Assembly: GCA_016193385.1 (NCBI GenBank)
Contig: JACPSF010000008.1
Location: 1 to 5,821 of the forward strand
Source of the DNA: Deltaproteobacteria bacterium
GTDB lineage: Bacteria > Desulfobacterota_B > Binatia > UBA9968
Direction of reading: 5' to 3'
Length of the DNA: 5,821 bases
This document shows, one piece after another, positions 1-5,709 of the stretch (the first letter of the stretch is position 1; every line of letters starts with the position of its first letter). The translations under genes and the position numbers were made by a program. The notes beneath the pieces were generated by a model. The model searched no databases. It was not told the DNA's origin and was given only the letters and a program-made list of their open reading frames with translations.

Positions 1-1112
1 TGACCCCCCTGGTTTTGTCCTTTAAGTCGCCGGAATTCCTCGCGCTGGGGCTGCTGGGCATCGCCTTTCTCGCCGTGCTGAGCGGACAAAATAAGCTCAA
101 AGGGGTGCTGGCTGGCGGACTGGGGCTCGTCCTGGCGATGGTTGGCCTCGACCCTCAGGAGAATATCGAGCGCTATACGTTGGGTCTGGTGGGCCTATGG
201 GAAGGTGTCGGGTTGGTCGCCGCTCTGGTGGGTCTCTTTGCTATTCCGGAGATCGTAGATCTGTGGGTTAAAGGCACTAGCATCGCCGAAACCCGGATTG
301 GTAAGTTGGGGGGTGTCGGGCAGGGAATCAAGGACACTTTTATCCATCTAGGAATCACGCTGCGCTGCAGCGTGATCGGGACGTTCTTCGGTCTTGTCCC
401 CGGCGTCAGCGGCGCGCTCTCGCAGTGGGTCGCTTACGGCCATGCGGTCCAGAGCGCCTCCGATAAGAGCCGCTTCGGCAAGGGAGACGTTCGCGGAGTG
501 CTCGGACCGGGCGCGGCCAACAATTCCGGCATCGGCGCGGCGATGATTCCGACGGTCGCCTTCGGCGTGCCCGGAAGCGCCACAACGGCGATCCTGCTTG
601 GCGCATTCATGATCCAAGGGCTACAGCCCGGGCCGAAGATGCTCACGGAGAACTTGAGCTTGATTTTCTCCATGGTGTGGCTGATCGTAGTCTCCAATAT
701 CATCACGGTGGTCGTGTGCCTGCTCTTCTTAAACCAGGTGGCCAAGATCACTTATGTGCGGGGCGCGCTGCTGATCCCGGCCCTGCTAGCGTTGGTGTTT
801 CTTGGTGGCTATGCGGACACGAACTCGTATCTCGCCATGGCGATCACTGTCATCTTTGGCGCGATCGGCCTGGTCATGGTCCATCAGGGCTGGCCCCGCC
901 CGCCGATGGTCCTGGGACTCGTCCTCGGACCCTTGATCGAGCGAAACCTGTTCATCTCGTATGAAGTGTACCGGTTTGGCTTCCTTTTAAGGCCGATCGT
1001 CCTGGTGATCCTTGTGATTGCCATTGCGGTGCTCTTCCTGCCGAACATCCAAGAGTGGACGGCCAGGCGCAATGCGCTGAGGGAGGAAGCGGTTGTCGCG
1101 AACGAGGAATGA
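1..1112 (+). CDS. tctA: TctA-family large permease of a tripartite tricarboxylate transporter (5' partial)
   Basis: Large membrane subunit of a TTT system, which takes up carboxylates using an ion gradient and a periplasmic TctC-type binding protein. The frame is open from position 3 to the left edge, so about 370 C-terminal residues of a usual ~500 are present; the TTG at 15 is unlikely to be the true start. Numbering from that TTG, visible family motifs are GLVPGVSGALSQW (126-138), the core GPGAANNSGIG with IPTVAFGVPGSATTA (164-192), GLQPGP (202-207) and GLVLGPLIERNL (301-312), with several hydrophobic segments between 215 and 345. The N-terminal glycine-rich motif copy lies outside the window. 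The segment usually reading PE(S/A)ANNA is GPGAANNS here, so the conserved acidic residue is replaced by glycine. It overlaps tctB by 20 nt, so the two are probably translationally coupled. The family call is secure; the substrate cannot be read from the sequence. Confidence 0.93.
   Translation, partial: TPLVLSFKSPEFLALGLLGIAFLAVLSGQNKLKGVLAGGLGLVLAMVGLDPQENIERYTLGLVGLWEGVGLVAALVGLFAIPEIVDLWVKGTSIAETRIGKLGGVGQGIKDTFIHLGITLRCSVIGTFFGLVPGVSGALSQWVAYGHAVQSASDKSRFGKGDVRGVLGPGAANNSGIGAAMIPTVAFGVPGSATTAILLGAFMIQGLQPGPKMLTENLSLIFSMVWLIVVSNIITVVVCLLFLNQVAKITYVRGALLIPALLALVFLGGYADTNSYLAMAITVIFGAIGLVMVHQGWPRPPMVLGLVLGPLIERNLFISYEVYRFGFLLRPIVLVILVIAIAVLFLPNIQEWTARRNALREEAVVANEE
1081..1088 (+). promoter_or_regulatory. 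Ribosome binding site for tctB
   Basis: GGGAGGAA lies inside the 3' end of tctA, 4 nt before the TTG at 1093. This strong Shine-Dalgarno sequence supports the unusual TTG start and the 20-nt overlap with tctA. Confidence 0.6.
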
Positions 1113-1707
1113 CATTCTGATCAGCGCTTTCCTGGTACTCCTTCTGGTCTGGGTCGTGTGGGAGGCGCGGAGCTGGCCGTATCGCACCCGACTTTTCCCG
1201 TGGGCGATCGGCTTTCCCGTGCTGGCGCTGGCGATGATCCAGTTCGGCCTTGCCTGTTGGAAAGCCATACGTGAGCGGTCCTACGTCGACGCGGTCCACA
1301 TCCATGCTGAGCCAGTTGAACAAGCGGATGGCGGGAGAAGCGGCCATCAGGTCCGGCTCGAGGTCCCAACCGGTAAGGAGGCCGGAGCCGGTCTCGATCC
1401 GAAGCTGGAGCGCCAGCGGACTATCTCCATCTCAGCCTGGACGCTCGCCTTTGCGCTGGGCTTCTGGCTTTTCGGATTCAAAGTCGGCTCGCTACTGCTG
1501 AGCCTGGGTTTCCTGCGATTGCAGGCGCACGAGTCCTGGAAAATGAGCGTTTCTTATGGTTTGGGTATCTACTTGTTTTTTCTGGTGGCTTTCGAGCTTG
1601 CCCTGGGAGCTCCCTTGCCGCCGGGAGTGATCGCCACATCGCTCGGGCTCCAGTCATTCGACTGGTATCTGGTCAGTCCCATTCTCAACATAATTCTCGG
1701 GCGGTAG
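1093..1707 (+). CDS. tctB: TctB-family small permease of the tripartite tricarboxylate transporter
   Basis: Small membrane subunit partnering TctA in the inner membrane. The 204-residue product has two N-terminal hydrophobic segments (about 8-24 and 35-56, with the typical FP turn at 35-36), then a long polar stretch (about 58-111), then hydrophobic segments at about 112-142 and 153-171. It ends with LGAPLPPG (171-178), which matches the LPxG turn near the TctB C-terminus. TctB proteins are often nearer 150 residues; most of the excess is the charged central loop. The TTG start is chosen because a strong ribosome binding site precedes it and the N-terminus then leads directly into the first membrane segment. 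It overlaps tctA, with gene order A then B; the binding protein gene tctC is not in the window. The family is called from topology and neighbourhood as much as from motifs, because TctB is poorly conserved. Confidence 0.85.
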   Translation: MSRTRNDILISAFLVLLLVWVVWEARSWPYRTRLFPWAIGFPVLALAMIQFGLACWKAIRERSYVDAVHIHAEPVEQADGGRSGHQVRLEVPTGKEAGAGLDPKLERQRTISISAWTLAFALGFWLFGFKVGSLLLSLGFLRLQAHESWKMSVSYGLGIYLFFLVAFELALGAPLPPGVIATSLGLQSFDWYLVSPILNIILGR

Positions 1708-1711
1708 AACG

Positions 1712-1728
1712 ATTACCGGTAATTTTTT
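1712..1728 (+). terminator. Possible weak intrinsic terminator after tctAB
   Basis: A perfect 12-bp palindrome ATTACCGGTAAT (1712-1723) begins 5 nt after the tctB stop and runs into six T residues (1723-1728). The stem is short and only its centre is GC-rich, so it would be a weak hairpin. The T-run is correctly placed only for plus-strand transcripts, so it does not explain termination of the convergent minus-strand unit. Confidence 0.35.
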
Positions 1729-1746
1729 CTTCCGCGTCTACACCTT

Positions 1747-3015
1747 CTACAGCCAGAGCCATTGGAGGAGAAGGTGTACGGAGAGCACCGCGGCGACGCT
1801 GAAGGGGATGCTGATCTTCATGTACTCCCAAAGGTTGATCCGGTATCCGCGCTTTTCCAGCATACCGCAAGCCAACACGTTGGCTGTCGCCCCCACGGGG
1901 GTGATATTCCCGCCGATTCCCGTGCCTACCAGCATGCCGAAATATAATGGCCAAACACTCACCCCCAAGGCTTTCGCCAGGTAATCGCACACTGGGATCA
2001 TGAGAATCGTGTACGGGACATTGTCGACAAACGCGGATATGACCACGGACATCCAGGTTAAAATCGCCAGATAGGCTGTGGTGCTTTTTAAGCCCGTCCC
2101 GCTAAGCCAATCCGCGAAGTCCTTAAGCAAGCCCACGCTTTCGACAGTGCCGATCACGACGAAAATCCCGATCAGGAACCAGATGGTGTCCCAATCGAAC
2201 TCACGCATCATCTCGCCGATGATCTTTCTACCGATGAAGAGAGACGCGATACCGAGGAGGAAGCCTACGATGCCCGGGTGTTTCATCGGTATAAAGGCAA
2301 GAGTAAATACACTTATGAAAAAGATGATCGTTGGCCCGTAGGTTATAGGGATCTTTTCCTCCTTAATATTTACGGTGTTATTAAGGTGTCGGAATTGGAC
2401 CAGGAGCGTCCCTAAGGCCACGACAACACCGACAACCGACAGCGTGCCCAGTCCCACTTTCCCCAAGAACCAGTAGAAATCGAGGAACGTCATGCCGGTC
2501 GCCATTGCGAGGATGAGCGCTGGCGGATCCGCGACCATACTGACCGTGGTCACGACATTGGAGCTAATCGCCAAGCCGACGAGGTAAAGAAAAAGAGAGG
2601 CGTTGAGCCGCTCGGCGATCTCTATAGCCAGTGGGGCGAGCATGATGACGATAACCGGGTTGGCCATGAACGACGATAAAAACGCGGCCAGCGCGCAGAT
2701 GAAAAGGAGGGCGTATTTTTCCTTTCTGATCCGGGCAAGCACGTGAGTGGCAATCAGGGCAGGCACCCTGCTTTCACGAAAGACGATGGCGAGCATGCCG
2801 TATCCCCAGTAAATGGCCAGGACATCCCAATCGACTTTGTTGAGAATAGCCGAAGTTGGTGAAATTATGCCCAGGGCAATGAGCAGGGCGGCCGCTGCCA
2901 GCGAGACGTAGGCGATTTTTACATTGCGGTACAGAATCAGGATGAAACAGGCGGCAAAGATGGCCAGGGTAAGCCATTTTTCAGTCGTAGCATCGAAGAT
3001 GTGATACCAGTTCAT
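1747..3015 (-). CDS. ArsB/NhaD-superfamily (SLC13/CitM-like) membrane permease
   Basis: A 422-residue polytopic inner-membrane transporter with about ten hydrophobic segments. It has the two-fold pseudo-repeat of the ion-transporter superfamily: VDWDVL (61-66) is echoed by FDWDTI (273-278). The first re-entrant region (LSSFMANPVIVIMLAP, 113-128) is echoed by SAFVDNVPYTILMIP (327-341), and SNVVTTVSMVADPPALI (152-168) by GTGIGGNITPVGATANVLA (364-382). These signatures are shared by Na+/H+ antiporter NhaD, ArsB and citrate/dicarboxylate carriers, so substrate and coupling ion cannot be assigned. The first-repeat motif reads ANP where DN is usual, while the second repeat keeps DN (331-332). The ATG start has a modest GGGGA site 7 nt upstream (3023-3027). 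It lies 126 nt downstream of hemQ on the same strand and may be cotranscribed; I saw no convincing promoter in that gap. Its 3' end faces tctB across 39 nt. Confidence 0.88.
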   Translation of the reverse strand: MNWYHIFDATTEKWLTLAIFAACFILILYRNVKIAYVSLAAAALLIALGIISPTSAILNKVDWDVLAIYWGYGMLAIVFRESRVPALIATHVLARIRKEKYALLFICALAAFLSSFMANPVIVIMLAPLAIEIAERLNASLFLYLVGLAISSNVVTTVSMVADPPALILAMATGMTFLDFYWFLGKVGLGTLSVVGVVVALGTLLVQFRHLNNTVNIKEEKIPITYGPTIIFFISVFTLAFIPMKHPGIVGFLLGIASLFIGRKIIGEMMREFDWDTIWFLIGIFVVIGTVESVGLLKDFADWLSGTGLKSTTAYLAILTWMSVVISAFVDNVPYTILMIPVCDYLAKALGVSVWPLYFGMLVGTGIGGNITPVGATANVLACGMLEKRGYRINLWEYMKISIPFSVAAVLSVHLLLQWLWL

Positions 3016-3141
3016 AGAAATTTCCCCATTTGTCCAAGCGCCCCGGAAGTTGTAATTTCCACGCAGCGAGCGTACTCAGCCCAGGCGGTTCTCACGTTGG
3101 CGCGGGTGGGGCAGCAGGAAAACCGTGACTGTCGTCGGACC

Positions 3142-4008
3142 TTACGGAAAGCTCGGCGTCCTTCCTGCGAGCAGCGCCCCGAGTTTAGCTGCGGGAAAAC
3201 GCAGCCCAACATAGAAAGGGCCGAACTGGCCGTAGACGGCGCTCGCCTCATCGAAGCGCATCTCGGTGACGAGCTTTTTGAAGACCAGCGGGTCGTCGGC
3301 GAAGAGATCCACGCCCCACTCCCAGTCATCGAAGCCGATCGATCCGGAGATGATCTGGATGACCTGGCCGGCGTAGCGGCGTCCGATCACGCCGTGCACG
3401 CGCATCATCATCTGTCGCCCTGTGATGGGAGCCTGATACCAGTTTTTGGTCTCGCCGCGCAGCTTGCTCATCGGATAAAAGGAGAGATAGCGCCGTTGGG
3501 GGATTTCCGGCCATAGCCGCCCCGCAGAAGCATTGCGCTGCCTCGAGAGCTCATTTTCTACCGCCTGCATCCACTCTGGGCTTTCGGCTTGGATGCCTTT
3601 TTCTCTCAGCGCCCGGTAGAGGCGCACGGAGACTTCGTATAGCCCCAGCTCTACGACCGAAACATAGGAGGTCGTTGGCTCCAAAAACTCGGCGAGCTTG
3701 AGATGGGCCACCTGAAGCTCCACGTCGTTGAGCCCGTCCAGCGTGCGCCGGAAGTGGACGAGCATGAGGTCCCCTTTATGGCCGAGCATGGAAAAGGCGG
3801 CGCTCTGGTCTTTGTCCCGTCCCTCGAGGCGATCGAGCATGCCGGAGGCTTCTTCCACGATACTTTTTTGCGCCGCCGCTCCGAGCGCTTTCCACGCCGG
3901 CCAAGGCACGCGAAACATCTGGTGCAGGATGTAGGAGCCCTCCACGGTGAGCGGGGCAGCCGGACCGCCGTTACCCGGCGGGCTTGAAGAGTTCCTTAGA
4001 TTTTCCAC
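3142..4008 (-). CDS. hemQ: Coproheme decarboxylase HemQ (chlorite dismutase-like family)
   Basis: HemQ decarboxylates two propionates of coproheme III with peroxide to give haem b, the last step of the coproporphyrin-dependent pathway, in the cytoplasm. The 288-residue product shows the family landmarks EGSYILHQMFRVPW (23-36), MLGHKGDLMLVHFR (74-87), YVSVVELGLYE (115-125), FYPMSK (177-182), MRVHGVIGRRYAGQV (202-216) and GSIGFDDWEWGVDLFADD (222-239). Residues aligned by spacing to characterised HemQ enzymes are all present: Tyr178 (catalytic radical), Lys182, axial His205, Gln218, and propionate-binding Arg164 and Arg251. Compared with ~250-residue Gram-positive HemQ it has about 30-35 extra residues at about 126-160, predicted helical and charged. 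True chlorite dismutases are unlikely because the Tyr/Lys/Gln set is HemQ-like. The GTG start gives a 13-nt overlap with ubiD; only weak sites precede it (AAGG at 4019-4022 or GAG at 4014-4016), as expected for coupled translation. Confidence 0.92.
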   Translation of the reverse strand: MENLRNSSSPPGNGGPAAPLTVEGSYILHQMFRVPWPAWKALGAAAQKSIVEEASGMLDRLEGRDKDQSAAFSMLGHKGDLMLVHFRRTLDGLNDVELQVAHLKLAEFLEPTTSYVSVVELGLYEVSVRLYRALREKGIQAESPEWMQAVENELSRQRNASAGRLWPEIPQRRYLSFYPMSKLRGETKNWYQAPITGRQMMMRVHGVIGRRYAGQVIQIISGSIGFDDWEWGVDLFADDPLVFKKLVTEMRFDEASAVYGQFGPFYVGLRFPAAKLGALLAGRTPSFP

Positions 4009-5429
4009 TTCTGCTCTACCTTGTCCTTGAACTCTTTAGCGAAGGCGTTCACTTTGGGAAACTCGTCAAACCATTTGTACGGACGGCAGGCGTCGATCAA
4101 AACCCGATCCGAAGTATAGCCCTTCGGAGAGCGCTCCTCAGGCGGCATTGCGGGTTCGCACACCGAGGCCCAAACGCTCTTGACCAGATCGATCCCGTCC
4201 CGCACATAACATCTCGTTGCTATCGCCCAGATCACGTCACTGGGGTTGGTGATGTCGATGTCGTCATCCACGACCACGACGAATTTTCCGCCGTAGGCCC
4301 CCGCGCGCGCTCCCGCGGCGACGAGCAGAGCCTGCTTGGAATGGCCCGCGTAGCGCTGGCGAATCGAGATCACGGTAAACGGTCCTGGTTGGCCACCGTA
4401 GACAAAACCCCATACCCCCTTCACGTCAGGGACTCCCGCCTTCTCTAATTGCTCCCACAGCGTGGCCGCCCCAAGAGGTATGGGAAGATAGCTGGCTGGC
4501 GGTTTGAGCGGAGGCGCCCCCAGGATAATCGGATCGTTTCTGTAGTAGATCCGTTTCACCACCATGACCGGAGTTTCCCCTTCGTTTGCGTCAGTAAAAT
4601 ACCCTGGCCACTCGCCGAAGGGTCCCTCACGCGGCATCTCTTCGTCCCTCATGGGCGGCATTTCCCCCTCGAGAACGACCTCCGCGTTGGCCGGTATGGG
4701 AAGGCCGGTCACGGCTCCCCGAACAACAGGGACCGGTGAGCCCTGGAGATAACCGGCAAACTCATACTCGTTCACATCCGGTGGCAGCGGCATCTGAGAC
4801 GCGAGAAAAACGCTCGGCCCCTGGCCCAGCGTGATCGCCACTGGCAACGGCTTTCCCGCAGCACGGCTGCGCTCGAAGGCAAGCCTGCCGTGCTTTCCCA
4901 TGTTCATTTTAACCGAGACTTTGTTCTTCTCCTGAATCATGACCCGATAGGTGCCGACATTGATCCTTCCTGTCTCGGGATCTTTTGTGATGACCCCGCA
5001 ACCGGTTCCGAGATAGGGTCCGCCGTCGAGTTCGTGCCAGAGCGGGGTGGGAAACTTGTAGAGATCTACCTCTTCTTCACCCATTTGATTTTCGAATATC
5101 GGTCCTCCCTCCAGCTGCTCTACCGGGACCGGCTTGAAGGCGGCCAGCTTTTTTCTCCAGGCATAAAGAAAATCGACGCCCCTGAGGTCGTCAGGCACAC
5201 CCAGGGCCGGGGCCGTGCGACGGCAGGTCCGAAAAACATTGGAGATAATGCGAAAGCCTTCGGGATACCCGTTGAAATGGCTGAACAGAAGCGCCGGCCC
5301 TTCCTTTTCGGCCGCGCGCTCGGTCAGTGCCCCGACTTCGAGATTCAGATCCACCCCTCGGAGAGTTTTGATCTCCCCCATCTCCTCCAGACAGCTGATA
5401 AAGCCTCTCATATCAGTGATATCTTGCAT
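3996..5429 (-). CDS. UbiD-family prenylated-FMN-dependent (de)carboxylase
   Basis: A cytoplasmic enzyme of the UbiD/Fdc1 family, which reversibly decarboxylates aromatic or alpha,beta-unsaturated acids using prenylated FMN made by a UbiX-type prenyltransferase. The 477-residue length is typical. The catalytic Arg-Glu-Glu triad is visible as Arg162 (INVGTYR) and Glu268/Glu273 in REGPFGEWPGY (267-277). Asn157 and His180 sit at the spacing of the metal ligands of fungal Fdc1, and Glu221 (NEYEFAG) probably completes the Mn2+ site. GVWGFVYGG and the C-terminal DDDIDITNPSDVIWAIATR (388-406) are also family-typical. The ATG at 5427-5429 follows GAGGAG by 6 nt, so the start is firm. No ubiX partner is in the window. 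It is first in the minus-strand unit and overlaps hemQ by 13 nt. The substrate is unknown: aromatic carboxylate breakdown or a quinone-precursor decarboxylation are both possible. The UbiD symbol is withheld because a ubiquinone role is not shown. Confidence 0.93.
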   Translation of the reverse strand: MQDITDMRGFISCLEEMGEIKTLRGVDLNLEVGALTERAAEKEGPALLFSHFNGYPEGFRIISNVFRTCRRTAPALGVPDDLRGVDFLYAWRKKLAAFKPVPVEQLEGGPIFENQMGEEEVDLYKFPTPLWHELDGGPYLGTGCGVITKDPETGRINVGTYRVMIQEKNKVSVKMNMGKHGRLAFERSRAAGKPLPVAITLGQGPSVFLASQMPLPPDVNEYEFAGYLQGSPVPVVRGAVTGLPIPANAEVVLEGEMPPMRDEEMPREGPFGEWPGYFTDANEGETPVMVVKRIYYRNDPIILGAPPLKPPASYLPIPLGAATLWEQLEKAGVPDVKGVWGFVYGGQPGPFTVISIRQRYAGHSKQALLVAAGARAGAYGGKFVVVVDDDIDITNPSDVIWAIATRCYVRDGIDLVKSVWASVCEPAMPPEERSPKGYTSDRVLIDACRPYKWFDEFPKVNAFAKEFKDKVEQKWKI

Positions 5430-5435
5430 AAATTT

Positions 5436-5441
5436 CTCCTC
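5436..5441 (-). promoter_or_regulatory. Ribosome binding site for the UbiD-family gene
   Basis: GAGGAG on the minus strand lies 6 nt upstream of the ATG. The near-ideal sequence and spacing fix the start codon. Confidence 0.8.
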
Positions 5442-5453
5442 GATCTCGGCGCA

Positions 5454-5482
5454 ATACTATTGGGATGGAGTCGACCTGTCAA
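5454..5482 (-). promoter_or_regulatory. Sigma70-type promoter of the ubiD-like/hemQ unit
   Basis: On the minus strand a perfect -35 box TTGACA (5477-5482) is separated by exactly 17 bp from TAGTAT (5454-5459), which matches four of six positions of the -10 consensus, including the key A2 and T6. Transcription would start near 5447, giving a leader of about 18 nt that contains the GAGGAG site. The leader is too short for a riboswitch. The strong match suggests housekeeping-level expression unless a repressor acts here; no clear operator was seen. Confidence 0.75.
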
Positions 5483-5512
5483 TACGAGCCTCTAAGACAA
5501 TCAAAGGGAAAT

Positions 5513-5662
5513 TCGATTGCGGACATTGCCACCTATCCCTGGGTTGCCCGCTACGAGTGGCATGAGGTCAGGTTGGAGGAGTTTCCTGATGTCGAGCGTT
5601 GGTTCGGCACTATTTCTTCCCAGCCCGTAGTCCAGAGGGGAATGGAGGTTCCGAAGGGATAA
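5513..5662 (+). pseudogene. 5'-truncated glutathione S-transferase remnant (C-terminal domain)
   Basis: The frame encodes SIADIATYPWVARYEWHE followed by LEEFPDVERWF and QPVVQRGMEVPKG, then TAA. This matches the last ~50 residues of GST C-terminal domains of the YfcG/YghU (Nu-like) type, where SIADIA begins the N-capping helix motif and RPAVQRGM lies near the C-terminus. The thioredoxin-like N-terminal domain and most of the C-terminal domain are missing. Upstream of 5513 the same frame stays open back to an ATG at 5465, but those 16 codons do not look GST-like and lie over the ubiD promoter. A functional enzyme is not possible because the glutathione-binding domain is absent. The remnant has no internal stop, so truncation may be fairly recent, or the piece may be kept by chance. 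Confidence 0.75.
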
Positions 5663-5677
5663 AAGGTCTTGCCCCTT

Positions 5678-5694
5678 GTGCCCAAAATGGGCAC
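5678..5694. promoter_or_regulatory. Inverted repeat upstream of higB, candidate operator
   Basis: GTGCCC-AAAAT-GGGCAC is a perfect 6+5+6 inverted repeat centred 24 bp before the higB ATG. Toxin-antitoxin genes of this family are usually repressed by their own HigA antitoxin bound to such a palindrome. A possible promoter, TTGTGC (5676-5681), 17 bp, TATCGT (5699-5704), would be covered by it, but these boxes match consensus at only three and four of six positions. It has no T-run on either side, so a terminator role is less likely. Confidence 0.5.
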
Positions 5695-5709
5695 GTGGTA
5701 TCGTCCCTC

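Noticed and set aside
15..17. TTG at 15 as the real start of the transporter gene
   Set aside because: The frame is open to the left edge, the residues before the TTG (TPLVL) fit a TctA membrane segment, and the family's N-terminal quarter would otherwise be missing.
3016..3141. The 126-nt gap between hemQ and the permease as a regulatory RNA or riboswitch site
   Set aside because: I found only weak short symmetries (such as GGAA...TTCC and GAAATTTC) and no promoter, terminator or recognisable aptamer. It may hold a weak promoter, but the sequence does not support a call.
3001..3516. A 171-codon plus-strand open frame covering the hemQ 3' end and the gap before the permease
   Set aside because: It is antisense to conserved HemQ residues, has a composition typical of a shadow frame, and lacks a good ribosome binding site.
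3142..4008. Chlorite dismutase (chlorite detoxification) as the function of the haem-family gene
   Set aside because: The residues match the HemQ set (Tyr178, Lys182, Gln218), not the distal-Arg arrangement of true chlorite dismutases, and no perchlorate or chlorate reduction genes are nearby.
4890..5495. A 201-codon open frame on the plus strand antisense to the UbiD-family gene
   Set aside because: It lies almost wholly opposite a well-conserved gene with intact catalytic motifs, its product resembles no family I know, and long antisense frames are common in GC-rich coding DNA.
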